Assembly (NCBI RefSeq): GCF_035609205.1
Contig: NZ_CP141184.1
Coordinates: 5,942,501-6,006,500, forward strand
DNA length: 64,000 bases
Reading direction: 5' to 3'
DNA from: Hymenobacter sp. GOD-10R
Lineage (GTDB): Bacteria; Bacteroidota; Bacteroidia; Cytophagales; Hymenobacteraceae
Both the position numbers and the translations under genes were made by a program. Below, one piece after another: positions 9,283 through 18,442 of this stretch (position 1 is the first letter of the stretch; each line of letters starts with the position of its first letter). The notes beneath the pieces are model-generated. The model saw only the letters and a list, made by a program, of their open reading frames with translations. It was not told where the DNA came from and did not search any database.

Positions 9283-10101
9283 ATGCTCCGGCCTCGTTTA
9301 TTACTGGTAGTGGCTTTGCCAACAGCCCTAGCTGCCTGCACCTTCCGCATGCCGCTAGCTGAACGCCCGCGCCCAGTGGTGAACACTATCCCGCCCGTGA
9401 CGCTACTACCGCCGCCGAAGCCGCCTCGCATTTATAGCCTAGCGCACCTAGATACGTTGGCGGTGCACCGCGCTCATGTGCTTGCCATCTATCCGGCTCC
9501 CCGTAGCGCGTATGATGCCCTCCCGAGCCCCGCGTGGATGCGCACGAGCAACGCCGATGAGAGTGAAGGAGAAGAGCTAGACATAGATCCGCAGAAGGAG
9601 GAACGACAGCGTCTGCGTAATGCAGGTCCCTTGGTGAAACGAGCAGGACGTACACTGTGGCTACGCCCGACGGATCACCCCCCGCTGCGACTCGTCGACA
9701 ATCCGGCAGAAGATTACGACACTAACATCGCCTACGAGTACATCGCCTCGTTACCAAAAATTGGCCAGTGGCTCTTGTCGGTTCACCTGTACGAGGGCGG
9801 CTATTACGTGCTCGTTGATCAGCGGACAGGCCGCCGCACACCCATCTGGGGTCCTCCGGCCATATCACCTAATGGTCGCCATTTTGTGTGTGGCAACTCT
9901 GATGTACTGGCCCATTATGAACCTAACGGCTTGCAGGTCTGGTCGGCCGAGGGTACACCTCGTCTTCTTTGGGAGCGAGAAACAGAATGGGGTGTACAAG
10001 AACCCCGTTGGCTCGATGACCACTCCATTCTCTTTCAGCAAGATTTTTTTGATAAGGACGATGTGGATACGCGCGTAGTGCGCATGAAGGTCATCCCCTA
10101 G
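9283..10101 (+). CDS. Uncharacterised lipoprotein
   Basis: The start is set at ATG 9283, which gives a classic lipoprotein signal MLRPRLLLVVALPTALAAC; the frame could extend to 9262. The mature protein has an acidic Glu/Asp segment near residue 95, then a region with GRTLWLRPTDHPPLRLVDN and repeated short beta-strand motifs ending in WLDDHSILFQQDFFDKDD. This is reminiscent of beta-propeller-like folds, but I cannot name a family. It follows the M61 gene by 30 bp and ends at a strong terminator. Confidence 0.7.
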   Translation: MLRPRLLLVVALPTALAACTFRMPLAERPRPVVNTIPPVTLLPPPKPPRIYSLAHLDTLAVHRAHVLAIYPAPRSAYDALPSPAWMRTSNADESEGEELDIDPQKEERQRLRNAGPLVKRAGRTLWLRPTDHPPLRLVDNPAEDYDTNIAYEYIASLPKIGQWLLSVHLYEGGYYVLVDQRTGRRTPIWGPPAISPNGRHFVCGNSDVLAHYEPNGLQVWSAEGTPRLLWERETEWGVQEPRWLDDHSILFQQDFFDKDDVDTRVVRMKVIP

Positions 10102-10121
10102 GCGTGGACATAAGCGCCAAC

Positions 10122-10157
10122 AAAAAGGCCTTCTACTTAATTGTAGAAGGCCTTTTT
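10122..10157. terminator. Strong bidirectional hairpin terminator
   Basis: Perfect 15-bp arms AAAAAGGCCTTCTAC / GTAGAAGGCCTTTTT around a 6-nt loop, between convergent genes ending at 10101 (+) and 10173 (-). A tracts on one side and T tracts on the other suit both directions. Confidence 0.9.
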
Positions 10158-10172
10158 ATTTAATTACAATGC

Positions 10173-10439
10173 TTACTTAGCGTTCTGTTGCGCAGGGTTC
10201 GGATTGTTTCGTGGCTTATTAATACGGCTATGGCGAACTTCATTGAAGTTGCCACCGGGCGTGTTGTTCTTTGTCTCGTTTCCCGTTTCCGTAATATGAT
10301 TTTGGTTCACGTTCTGCTGGGTGCTACCGCTACCACGAGCATCCGGATCAGCAGGCATATGCTGTAGGGCATCGGGGCCCATGGGGCTGTTCTCTTTCTT
10401 ATTCGATTTGCTCGATGAATTGCTCTTATGCTTTTCCAT
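10173..10439 (-). CDS. Small hydrophilic protein of unknown function
   Basis: 88 residues from ATG 10439 (MEKHKSNSSSK). The composition is very polar and rich in Asn, Lys, Gln, Ser and Gly, with no hydrophobic core, so it is probably intrinsically disordered. It lies convergent to the lipoprotein gene across a terminator. An upstream GTG at 10451 would add four residues. Confidence 0.55.
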   Translation of the reverse strand: MEKHKSNSSSKSNKKENSPMGPDALQHMPADPDARGSGSTQQNVNQNHITETGNETKNNTPGGNFNEVRHSRINKPRNNPNPAQQNAK

Positions 10440-10551
10440 GACGCTAGGCACTAAGGTGAGAAATAGAATACTCTTCTTACCTACCCTACACGCATTTGGT
10501 TGCTAAAACACACGACTAAATCATAGCCTTCACCTAGCCAATTGCCCTAAG

Positions 10552-11487
10552 CTAAACTGTAGCCGTTGCAGTAGCTGGCACTACTTTCACGAGTTCCGAG
10601 AACATAGCTTCCCGTGCTTCGATCTCTTCCTTAGTGAGGTTGATCAAGCGCTCTGTCCCGAACTTCTCAACGCAAAAAGAAGCCATAGCAGAAGCGTGAA
10701 TTACCGCACGCTTCATGTTATCGAAGCTGATATCATCGGTAGCAGCTAGGTAGCCGATGAAGCCGCCCGCAAATGTGTCACCGGCGCCGGTTGGATCAAA
10801 CACTTCTTCCAACGGCAGAGCTGGCGCGTAGAAGATCTTGTTCTTGCAGAACAGTAGAGCACCATGCTCGCCTTTCTTAATGATCAGATACTTCGGACCT
10901 AGGGCCATGATCTTCTTGGCGGCTTTCACCAACGAGTGCTCACCGGAAAGCTGACGCGCCTCTTCATCGTTAATGCTGAGCACGTCAACCATCTCGATGG
11001 TTGTCAGCAGCTCTTCCATGGCCACATCCATCCAGAAGTTCATGGTATCCATCACAATCAGCTTCGGCCGATTAACAAGGCGCTGGATTACTAAACGCTG
11101 AATCTGAGGAGTTAGGTTACCTAGCATCAGGTACTTGCAATCCTGATAAGAGTCAGGCAGAATCGGGTCAAAATCGGCTAGCACGTTTAACTCCGTTTGG
11201 AGCGTTTCGCGCGAGTTTAAATCATTGGAGTACTTGCCCGACCAGAAGAATGACTTCTCCCCTTGTTTGACCTGCAATCCTTGGGTATCAACGCCATGTT
11301 CCTCCAACAGAAGAATATCGGATTGCGGGAAATCGTCGCCCACTACGGCTACTATTTTCACTGGCTTCACTGAGTAAGAAGCAGAAAGGGTAGCGTATGT
11401 AGCCGCCCCACCAATGATTTTGTCGGTTTTGCCGAAAGGCGTTTCTAATGCGTCAAACGCAACGGTACCGATAACTACTAGACTCAT
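10552..11487 (-). CDS. PfkB family carbohydrate kinase
   Basis: 311 residues from ATG 11487 (MSLVVIGTVAFDALETPFG); the frame could be read from 11544, but the family start argues against it. Ribokinase-type features are IIGGAATYATLSAS near the N-terminus, NDEEARQLSGEH in the middle and the anion-hole/catalytic motif DPTGAGDTFAGGF near the C-terminus. It phosphorylates a sugar or nucleoside with ATP in the cytoplasm. The substrate is not evident. Confidence 0.88.
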   Translation of the reverse strand: MSLVVIGTVAFDALETPFGKTDKIIGGAATYATLSASYSVKPVKIVAVVGDDFPQSDILLLEEHGVDTQGLQVKQGEKSFFWSGKYSNDLNSRETLQTELNVLADFDPILPDSYQDCKYLMLGNLTPQIQRLVIQRLVNRPKLIVMDTMNFWMDVAMEELLTTIEMVDVLSINDEEARQLSGEHSLVKAAKKIMALGPKYLIIKKGEHGALLFCKNKIFYAPALPLEEVFDPTGAGDTFAGGFIGYLAATDDISFDNMKRAVIHASAMASFCVEKFGTERLINLTKEEIEAREAMFSELVKVVPATATATV

Positions 11488-11551
11488 AGAGGGAGAAGTA
11501 AAAAGTGATGCATGCAAAGACTGTTGCTGTGCACAACGGCACAATCATAAA

Positions 11552-11585
11552 AAAAGTCCCCGGAAATTTCTTTCCGGGGACTTTT
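11552..11585 (-). terminator. Terminator downstream of tRNA-His
   Basis: Perfect 15-bp arms AAAAGTCCCCGGAAA / TTTCCGGGGACTTTT with a TTTC loop. On the minus strand it follows the tRNA and ends in a seven-T run. Confidence 0.85.
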
Positions 11586-11596
11586 CAGTTTCTCAA

Positions 11597-11674
11597 TGGG
11601 GTGGACAATGGGGTTCGAACCCACGACCTTCGGAATCACAATCCGATGCTCTAACCAGCTGAGCTATGACCACC
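11597..11674 (-). tRNA. tRNA-His (anticodon GTG)
   Basis: Cloverleaf read on the minus strand: acceptor GTGGTCA from 11673, D-stem GCTC/GAGC, anticodon stem TCGGA/TCCGA with loop TTGTGAT (anticodon GTG), T-arm GTGGG-TTCGAAC-CCCAT, discriminator C, and an encoded CCA at 11597-11599. A genomic G at the -1 position (11674) is present, as expected for histidine. The acceptor stem has a T-T mismatch at position 5-68. Confidence 0.93.
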
Positions 11675-11901
11675 ATGTAGGTAATAGAGCGACAAAAGTA
11701 GCAGATGGCGGGGTTTATGCAAAAGAACAGAGGAATATTTTTTTACTCGCTTCGCCTCAGCGTTCTGTGTACGACCTAGCTTGTTTATGGCTTACCTCTT
11801 ACGGGCAAATCACTACTCCGTAATAATCACAAACTTAGCTTGCTGGGTTGCGAACGAGAACATACTACGGTGTGTTACTACTGCCTTCCGCCGCTTCGCT
11901 G

Positions 11902-11909
11902 TACCTTTG
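11902..11909 (+). promoter_or_regulatory. Bacteroidota -7 box for the DEAD-box helicase
   Basis: TACCTTTG lies 25 nt upstream of the ATG at 11935. It supports starting the protein there rather than at the TTG at 11848, which would lie upstream of the promoter box. Confidence 0.6.
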
Positions 11910-11934
11910 CGGTTTGATTTCAAGTTACTCCATC

Positions 11935-13347
11935 ATGTCTGAATCTTCTGTACCCCTTTCCTTCGCCGAATTCAAGCTCAACAAACAGCTGCTGAACGCT
12001 GTAGCCGAAGCTGGGTTTGAGCACCCAACCCCCGTACAGGAGCAGACCATTCCACTGCTGTTAGCTGGCCACGATGTGCTAGGTATTGCCCAAACGGGTA
12101 CGGGAAAAACGGCAGCATTTGGGCTTCCTTTACTCATGAAGGTCAAATACGCACAGGGTATTCACCCGCGCGCCCTCATTTTGGCTCCTACGCGTGAACT
12201 AGCAATGCAGCTTGAAACTCATTTGAAGCGCCTAGCCATCTACACCGATCTGCGCATCTTCGCCATCTACGGGGGGCTAGGTCCGAAAACTCAAATCGAA
12301 ACCATTGCAAAGGGCGTTGATATCCTGATTGCTACACCAGGCCGTTTGCTGGAGCTTTACCTGAAAGGCGACTTGATATTGAAGGAACTGAAAACCTTGG
12401 TACTCGATGAGGCAGACAAGATGATGGATATGGGCTTTATGCCTCAAATCCGGCGCATCTTGGAAGTAATACCTACCAAGCGGCAGAACGTGCTCTTCTC
12501 AGCTACAATGCCCGATAAGGTAGCTACACTGAGTGAAGAGTTCTTGGAGTTTCCCGTGCGGGTGGAGGTAACGCCGGCTGCTACCTCGGCCCAAAATGTG
12601 AGCCAAACGCTTTACCGCGTACCCAACCTGCTCACCAAGATCAACCTGCTTGACTATCTGTTGCTCGATTGGGACACCTTCCAGCGCGTGATGATTTTCT
12701 GCCGCACGAAGGAGCACGCTGAAAACGTAACGAGCTTTTTGACTCGCAAAGTAGTTGGCGAAGCTAGGGCCATCCACGGCAATAAAGGGCAGAATGCACG
12801 CACGAATGCCATGGAGGCATTTCGCAACGGAGAGTTGCGCTTCCTTGTGGCCACAGATGTAGCTGCCCGCGGCATTGATGTACCGCAGGTAAGCCACGTT
12901 ATCAACTTCGATGTGCCGCTTGTGTACGACGATTATGTGCACCGTATTGGGCGCACGGGCCGCGCTGCACACACAGGTGCCGCCATTACGTTTGCCAACG
13001 AAGCCGAAATGCACCACATGGAACGCATCGCCGAGCTGATTCATCAGGAAATCCCGGAACTGCCACTACCGCCGGACGTAAAGGTTATGCCAACGACTTT
13101 CGAGGAGCAGCAGAGTATGGACCGGGAAGTAGATGAGCGCCGTCGCCGCTTGGATCCAGATTTTAAGGGTGCCTTTCACGAGAAAAAGACACCCTTACAG
13201 AAGGACATTGACAAACGAACGGGCTTGCCTTATGTAGAAGGCCCCAATCGTAGCCAAAAAGGCAAAAAGAAGCGGGCTTCTCCTGGCAAAAGCCAGTCGC
13301 CAGCGGCAAAGGCGGCGGCTAGGCTACGTGGCTCTCGCCGAAAATAA
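11935..13347 (+). CDS. DEAD-box ATP-dependent RNA helicase (RhlE-like)
   Basis: 470 residues from ATG 11935. Ordered superfamily 2 motifs are visible: Q motif (HPTPVQEQTIP), Walker A AQTGTGKTAAFG, PTRELAMQ, DEAD in VLDEADKMMDMGF, SAT in LFSATMP, ARGIDVPQV, and HRIGRTGR. A basic Lys/Arg-rich C-terminal tail follows. It unwinds structured RNA, probably in ribosome assembly or mRNA turnover; the tail resembles RhlE-type proteins. Confidence 0.93.
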   Translation: MSESSVPLSFAEFKLNKQLLNAVAEAGFEHPTPVQEQTIPLLLAGHDVLGIAQTGTGKTAAFGLPLLMKVKYAQGIHPRALILAPTRELAMQLETHLKRLAIYTDLRIFAIYGGLGPKTQIETIAKGVDILIATPGRLLELYLKGDLILKELKTLVLDEADKMMDMGFMPQIRRILEVIPTKRQNVLFSATMPDKVATLSEEFLEFPVRVEVTPAATSAQNVSQTLYRVPNLLTKINLLDYLLLDWDTFQRVMIFCRTKEHAENVTSFLTRKVVGEARAIHGNKGQNARTNAMEAFRNGELRFLVATDVAARGIDVPQVSHVINFDVPLVYDDYVHRIGRTGRAAHTGAAITFANEAEMHHMERIAELIHQEIPELPLPPDVKVMPTTFEEQQSMDREVDERRRRLDPDFKGAFHEKKTPLQKDIDKRTGLPYVEGPNRSQKGKKKRASPGKSQSPAAKAAARLRGSRRK

Positions 13348-13547
13348 CTTAGAGATTTCTTCTTACTGCGGTACCAATAAAGCTTAGCTATACTACGCCA
13401 GTGCTGGTTTGCTAGCAGTGATTAACCACATGAGTACGGCTTTGCGATATTGCAAACGGGAGAGTAGATCAGTCTTCATATACTGTGAGAACGAAAGAGA
13501 GGGGACGGTTTCAATTACTTGAACTAATCAAGTTTTAATTTCAATAA

Positions 13548-13619
13548 AACTAAGACAAAGGAGAGGGCCCGGAAATACCTACAAGTAGGTATTTCCGGGC
13601 CCTCTCCTTTGTCTTAGTT
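13548..13619. terminator. 72-bp near-loopless perfect hairpin between convergent genes
   Basis: Two 35-bp arms are exact reverse complements (left arm 13548-13582, right 13585-13619) around a 2-nt AA spacer. The core includes GAGAGGGCCCGGAAAT. It lies in the 369-bp gap between the helicase (+) and the membrane protein (-), which otherwise shows no gene. It probably ends helicase transcription, although no long T run follows. Confidence 0.75.
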
Positions 13620-13657
13620 GACGATTGTACCTAGGCCTAGATGCGTTTTGCTTCTTC

Positions 13658-13715
13658 GTTAAACAATATATGAGGCCTGGTCACCTAGGCAACTAAGCCT
13701 CATACATTGTTTAAC
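13658..13715 (-). terminator. Long hairpin after the small membrane protein gene
   Basis: Arms GTTAAACAATATATGAGGC and GCCTCATACATTGTTTAAC pair at 18 of 19 positions around a 20-nt loop. It abuts the stop codon of the gene at 13717. Confidence 0.6.
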
Positions 13716-13716
13716 C

Positions 13717-14169
13717 TCAATGATGGAAGAAAGAAAGATGGCTAAATCGGAAAGCGAGAAGCGTGAGAGCAGCAGCCCAGAAAGCGGCGCTCCAGAGCAT
13801 ATGTAGTAAAATCCGAATTCTAGGAACGTGCAGTTGGGTTGCAATGACAGTACCACCAATCGGACTAAACAGGATAGGCGTCAAGAAGGCAATACCTGGC
13901 ATACCAAACCGCCGAAAGACACGCACAATGCTGCGGCTACGCTTGCTGAACAGGGGCTTACCACGCCGCTGTCGCCGTTCGCGCTGGTGCAATGCCCATG
14001 CGCGGCCTATGCCCGAAACCACAACAACGCTGGTCATCATGCCAGCTACGGTGAGCCCCCAAATAAGGCTAGGCGGCAAACCAGCCGCTACGCCTGCTAC
14101 CGGGCCGCCTAAAAACTTAAGCATGCTCAGCAGAAAAACGGAAATATATTTGACTGCGTACGGTATCAC
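13717..14169 (-). CDS. Small integral membrane protein, possibly of the small multidrug export family
   Basis: 150 residues with about four hydrophobic segments and a basic central loop (HQRERRQRRGKPLF). The segment FGMPGIAFLTPILFSPIGG resembles the conserved loop of small multidrug export/SNARE-associated-type membrane proteins. Function is not established, and the family call is tentative. It ends beside a long hairpin. Confidence 0.6.
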   Translation of the reverse strand: MIPYAVKYISVFLLSMLKFLGGPVAGVAAGLPPSLIWGLTVAGMMTSVVVVSGIGRAWALHQRERRQRRGKPLFSKRSRSIVRVFRRFGMPGIAFLTPILFSPIGGTVIATQLHVPRIRILLHMLWSAAFWAAALTLLAFRFSHLSFFHH

Positions 14170-14276
14170 GGAACAGGTGTATTTGCAGGAAAAAAGGTCA
14201 GCTTATCTCTAATCGGCCAATGCAAGGAAGAGGTTACAGAACAAGTGCTTAGTTCCGCAGAATGGTTATGGACTCG

Positions 14277-14960
14277 CTATAGTTTGCTGCCATACGACAA
14301 ATCGCCAGCATCGCCCAGACCAGGCACAATGTAGGCTTGCTCGTTGAGCCCTTCGTCGACGGCAGCAACCCAAAGAGTAGCTTCTGGGATTTCACGCGTA
14401 ACATACTCCACTCCTTCCGGGCTAGCAATGACAGCAGCAATGTGTACTTGACGAGGCTGCCCGAAGCGTACCATCGCTCGATAGGTTTGAACCAAAGACT
14501 TGCCAGAAGCTAGCATCGGATCAGCCAAGATTAGAACCCGCTCATCCAAATTTGGTGCCGTTAGATAATCGAGTTGCACCTGCACTTGCGCCGTACCCTC
14601 GATGCGGTAAGCGGCGGCAAAAGCACTAGGCGATTGATCAAAGTAATTGAGAAAGCCTTGGTGAAATGGTAAGCCAGCGCGCAATACAGTAGCTAGCACA
14701 GGAAAATCACGTAGCAGCTCACCATTCGATTCTCCGAGTGGAGTTTGCACCGTTTTGGTGGTGTAGCTGAGCTGCGAGCTAATCCGATACGCTATGATTT
14801 CGCCGAGGCGCTGTAGGTTACGCCGAAAGCGCAAACTATCGCGTTGAACATCCACGTCGCGTAGCTCCGCCAAGAAATGATTAGCAACAGAAGGTTCGGC
14901 GCACACAACATGCACGCGTTCAGGCAGGGAGGTATCGGGAGTGGACGTTACGGTTTCCAT
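14277..14960 (-). CDS. upp: Uracil phosphoribosyltransferase
   Basis: 227 residues from ATG 14960. The PRPP-binding loop VLILADPMLASGKSL and the C-terminal PGLGDAGDLSYGS are diagnostic. It converts uracil and PRPP to UMP (pyrimidine salvage). The start chosen overlaps the stop of the upstream acyltransferase gene by 13 bp, suggesting translational coupling; an upstream ATG at 14972 adds four residues. Confidence 0.93.
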   Translation of the reverse strand: METVTSTPDTSLPERVHVVCAEPSVANHFLAELRDVDVQRDSLRFRRNLQRLGEIIAYRISSQLSYTTKTVQTPLGESNGELLRDFPVLATVLRAGLPFHQGFLNYFDQSPSAFAAAYRIEGTAQVQVQLDYLTAPNLDERVLILADPMLASGKSLVQTYRAMVRFGQPRQVHIAAVIASPEGVEYVTREIPEATLWVAAVDEGLNEQAYIVPGLGDAGDLSYGSKL

Positions 14961-15898
14961 AGCATGTACCAAGGTTGAGGAGTAGAGAGAGCTACAGCCG
15001 CGTACGGTGCGGGTGTAGCCCCGAAGTTGGCAAAAAAACGGGCAATTGACGGTATCATGCCACCTTCAAAATCGAGGACAAAGCCAGGAGTTCCTGCGTA
15101 CTGCTGGATTGTATGATCGAGCAGCAGCAACGGAGCCCCCGCTTGTTTGCCCGCTGGTGACGCGGCCGCAAACAAGTAAATCAGCCCCCCTCTGTGCTTT
15201 ACGAACAGCGCACTAGCAAGTAAGTTATCGGTACCCGGTTGGCGTACCTCTACGATGCTAGCTAGCCCCCGCGCTTGTAAGGCATTGATTAAGGCTGCCA
15301 ACTGCCGATAGTGCCACGCCTTCAGCTCTGCTACTTCTCCTCCTTTATACAAGCGAAACAACTCGACAAGTGCTGTGCCCGTCTCTCCTTCCTTTACTAC
15401 TAACGGTTGAATCTGCTGTTGATTGCGTCGCAACCGACGTTTGTAGTCGGCAGCGTAGCCTGCTAGCAACGTAGCATAGTTTGGCGCGAGGTCCAGTAGA
15501 TAAGTACGACGCTCCGTTGATGCAAACCCCGCTGGCAACTGCCAGATGTTATTACTTACGTTTGCTTGAGTGTAAAAACGCGAATATCGACCAGCTACGA
15601 GAGCTAGGTATTCTGTCAAATTCTGCTGCTGGCTTTCAGCCGTAGTAAGTAGCCCTAACTGCTGCGTGAAGGCTGGCTGGTACACTTGCCGGCCCCAAGG
15701 GCGCCACTTAGCCGGCAACGGCAGTATGGAATTGTAAGCGCCAGTTGCGTCGTTTAGCTCCACTACGGCGTCCCACTTTCCAACGGTAACCGTCAGCCAC
15801 CACGAATATGCGTAGGGTACTGACGCTTGCGCCACGGTCACGCAAGTATCCCAGGCAGCTAGGTCAATTTCAGCGTGGTGAAGGTAGCGGAGTGACAC
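14948..15898 (-). CDS. FemAB/GNAT-type acyltransferase-like protein
   Basis: 316 residues. The layout fits the acyl-CoA N-acyltransferase fold: an N-terminal domain with QVYQPAFTQQLGLL, a basic stretch YKRRLRRNQQQ, and a C-terminal domain with YLFAAASPAGKQAGAPLLLL and DFEGGMIPSIARFFANFGA. Substrate unknown; relatives transfer amino acids or acyl groups to cell-wall or surface polymers. It is upstream of, and overlaps, upp. Confidence 0.7.
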   Translation of the reverse strand: MSLRYLHHAEIDLAAWDTCVTVAQASVPYAYSWWLTVTVGKWDAVVELNDATGAYNSILPLPAKWRPWGRQVYQPAFTQQLGLLTTAESQQQNLTEYLALVAGRYSRFYTQANVSNNIWQLPAGFASTERRTYLLDLAPNYATLLAGYAADYKRRLRRNQQQIQPLVVKEGETGTALVELFRLYKGGEVAELKAWHYRQLAALINALQARGLASIVEVRQPGTDNLLASALFVKHRGGLIYLFAAASPAGKQAGAPLLLLDHTIQQYAGTPGFVLDFEGGMIPSIARFFANFGATPAPYAAVALSTPQPWYMLWKP

Positions 15899-16082
15899 AG
15901 AGCCTGATGATAGTATTAGCGAAAACGGTTGGTTAGCAATTTGCTCTTAAAAGTAAGACGCGCGCCCTGACAAGCTGCTACGTCTGCTCTTACGCTTTCT
16001 TCTTGCGAGCACTCCGCTACAACTGTGTAGGTTTGTACAACCGCGTGTACTACCACCCAGCCTGCGGCGTTCTACCTACCTT

Positions 16083-17921
16083 ATGAAAAAATCCTTACTG
16101 ATTTTTAGCGCCCTAGGTCTGTTAGCGGGGCGTGCTGTTGCGCAAACTACTCCTACCGATGGCCCCACGTGGCTTGTATTTGATAAAAAAGCGCCGAAGC
16201 AAGCTATTCCCGCGCCCAAAACGACGCAGGGCGCTACCTACGTTCCGCTCGACCAAGACGTATATCGGCTGATCGACCGCTACGCCATCAAATACGGACC
16301 TGATACACTCAACGACCCACACACCTCGGTGCGGCCGTATTCGCGAGTTAGTGTGGCGCGGCTGGCGCAACGCATGCTGCAGGATAGTACGGCGGGGACG
16401 AGCCTATCGGCGGCCGACCGCTTCAACGCGGGCTATTTGCTGCGCGACAACTGGAACTACACGCCCCAGGACTCGGCTCTGGGTCAGAACCAGAGCCAAC
16501 GGCCAGTGCTGAAGAACTTCTACCGCAATCAGTCCGACTTATTCCACGTAGCGACGCCAGACTTCACGTTGCGCGTCAATCCGGTGCTGCTGCTACAAGC
16601 TGGCCGTGACAATGAGCTGAGCGGGCTACGTTACGTGAACACGCGGGGCATCCAGGTAGAAGGCACCATTGATCAGCGCCTAGGTTTTTACACCTTCCTG
16701 GCCGACAACCAAATGGCGGTGCCAGGCTACGTGCAGCGCCGCATCGACCGCGACCGAGCTGTGCCGCATGAAGGCTATTGGAAACCTTTCAAAGGAAAGA
16801 CAGACCAGTATGACTTCTTTTCAGCGCGCGGCTACGTTACGTATGCAGCGACTAAGCACATCAACGTGCAGCTTGGCCACGACCGCAACGTGATTGGTAA
16901 CGGGTACCGCTCACTGATCTTATCCGATTACAGTGCGCCTTATTTCTTTCTGAAGCTCAACACGCGGGTTTGGAAGCTAAACTACCAGAACCTGTTTGCC
17001 GAGATGACAGCCAGTGGCAAGTACACAGAGCGAGGAGTCACGCCAGATACGGTGTTCCAGAAGAAGTACTTTGCCTTGCACCATCTCAGCCTCGACATTA
17101 CGCCGAACTTTAACGTTGGTGTGTTCGAATCGGAAGTCTTCTCGCGACGCAAGGGCAATTTTGAGCTTCAATACCTGAATCCTATTATCTTCTACCGTGC
17201 TATTGAACAGCACATTGGCTCGGAAGACAATGCCATCCTAGGGCTGGATTTCAAATGGAACATCAAGCATCGGACGCAATTGTACGGGCAGCTTATCCTC
17301 GACGAGTTTGTGCTGAGCGAAATCCGTTCAGGTAATGGTTGGTGGGCCAACAAGCAAGCTGTGCAGCTAGGCGGCAAATACCTCGATGTAGCGGGTATTG
17401 CAAATCTTGATATTCAGGGTGAGTTCAATTACATCCGCCCCTATACTTACCAGCACGAAGACCGGTTTCGTAACTACCAGCATTACCAGCAGCCGCTTGC
17501 GCACCCGATGGGCGCTAACCTGTACGAGCTGCTAGGTATTGTCAGCTACCAGCCACCGGTTTTGCCCCGCCTAAATCTAGTGGCGAAAGGCATCTATACC
17601 GTGCAGGGCAACGACTACTTAGGTGCTACTAACACGCTGCTTAATTACGGTGGCAACGTGCTGCTCCCCTACACAGTGCGCCCAACAGATGCCAACGGCA
17701 ATATTTTGGAGTACGGCTTCCGAGTCGGCGACGGCAACAAAACGCGCCTTTTGCACACCGATTTCACGGCTACTTACCAAGTACGTCACAGCTTGTGGCT
17801 CGATGCCAAGCTAATTGCACGTCACCAAACTTCAACGTTTGCCACCGCGGCCAAGACGAATGAGGTGTTCGCCACGCTTGCACTACGCTGGAACATCGCG
17901 CAACGCTTACACGAGTTTTAA
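16083..17921 (+). CDS. Outer-membrane beta-barrel protein of the Wzi/RemB type
   Basis: 612 residues with a signal peptide (MKKSLLIFSALGLLAGRAVAQ). The protein is rich in alternating aromatic/polar strands and ends in a beta-strand-like tail, typical of an outer-membrane barrel. Segments such as GHDRNVIGNGYRSLILSDYS and FELQYLNPIIFYRAIEQ match the capsule-assembly Wzi-like family, which in Bacteroidota includes gliding protein RemB. It probably acts at the cell surface in polysaccharide attachment or motility. Which of these applies is not shown here. Confidence 0.75.
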   Translation: MKKSLLIFSALGLLAGRAVAQTTPTDGPTWLVFDKKAPKQAIPAPKTTQGATYVPLDQDVYRLIDRYAIKYGPDTLNDPHTSVRPYSRVSVARLAQRMLQDSTAGTSLSAADRFNAGYLLRDNWNYTPQDSALGQNQSQRPVLKNFYRNQSDLFHVATPDFTLRVNPVLLLQAGRDNELSGLRYVNTRGIQVEGTIDQRLGFYTFLADNQMAVPGYVQRRIDRDRAVPHEGYWKPFKGKTDQYDFFSARGYVTYAATKHINVQLGHDRNVIGNGYRSLILSDYSAPYFFLKLNTRVWKLNYQNLFAEMTASGKYTERGVTPDTVFQKKYFALHHLSLDITPNFNVGVFESEVFSRRKGNFELQYLNPIIFYRAIEQHIGSEDNAILGLDFKWNIKHRTQLYGQLILDEFVLSEIRSGNGWWANKQAVQLGGKYLDVAGIANLDIQGEFNYIRPYTYQHEDRFRNYQHYQQPLAHPMGANLYELLGIVSYQPPVLPRLNLVAKGIYTVQGNDYLGATNTLLNYGGNVLLPYTVRPTDANGNILEYGFRVGDGNKTRLLHTDFTATYQVRHSLWLDAKLIARHQTSTFATAAKTNEVFATLALRWNIAQRLHEF

Positions 17922-17949
17922 ACCTAGCTTCCGTACAACGCCACCAACC

Positions 17950-17957
17950 TAGGTTTG
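17950..17957 (+). promoter_or_regulatory. -7 box directly before a small gene
   Basis: TAGGTTTG fits TAnnTTTG and ends 3 nt before the ATG at 17961, implying a leaderless message. Confidence 0.4.
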
Positions 17958-17960
17958 CAC

Positions 17961-18317
17961 ATGCGCCACGATTCTGCTACCATCTTGCTTTTTCGCCCCG
18001 TCAATCAGCAGGAGCTTGACTTGATAGCTGCTTCCGGGTGGTTGGCCTTCCCGCCACGTCTGCCCGAGCAGCCTATCTTTTATCCAGTGCTTAATGAGGA
18101 GTACGCCGCGCAGATAGCAAGTGAGTGGAATATGCCTTACTACGGCGTCGGCTATGTGCTGCGCTTCGCCATCGACGCCGACTACGTTGCTCAGTTTCCG
18201 GTGCAAAATGTAGGCGACCGGCACCACGAAGAACTGTGGGTACCTGCTGAAGAGCTCGCCGAGTTCAACCGCAATATCTATGGGCAGATTGAGGTGGTTG
18301 GCGTGTTCAAAAGCTAG
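17961..18317 (+). CDS. Conserved protein annotated in relatives as ADP-ribosylation/crystallin J1
   Basis: 118 residues from ATG 17961, preferred because a -7 box sits just before it. Motifs LFRPVNQQELDLIAASGW, FPPRLPEQPIFYPVLNEEYA and NVGDRHHEELWVPAEEL match a widespread small family commonly labelled ADP-ribosylation/crystallin J1. No catalytic role has been established to my knowledge. A long minus-strand frame over the same bases has no such similarity and is rejected. Confidence 0.75.
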   Translation: MRHDSATILLFRPVNQQELDLIAASGWLAFPPRLPEQPIFYPVLNEEYAAQIASEWNMPYYGVGYVLRFAIDADYVAQFPVQNVGDRHHEELWVPAEELAEFNRNIYGQIEVVGVFKS

Positions 18318-18442
18318 CTTCGCGAGCATGGTCGTTTTCTTTAAGAAACAATAAGTTGAATAGCTAGGTGTGCGAAAGATTAGCCAACCCTGGACTATCT
18401 TGCTGCCCATCGTATCAGCTTGCCTACAACGACCTCCTTTTC

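Noticed and set aside
13548..13619. Miniature inverted-repeat transposon
   Set aside because: No flanking duplication is visible and no second copy was noticed in the window; convergent gene placement fits a terminator better.
17949..18410. Minus-strand frame of 153 codons over the ADP-ribosylation/crystallin J1-like gene
   Set aside because: No recognisable family, whereas the plus-strand frame matches a widespread small protein and has a -7 box before its ATG.
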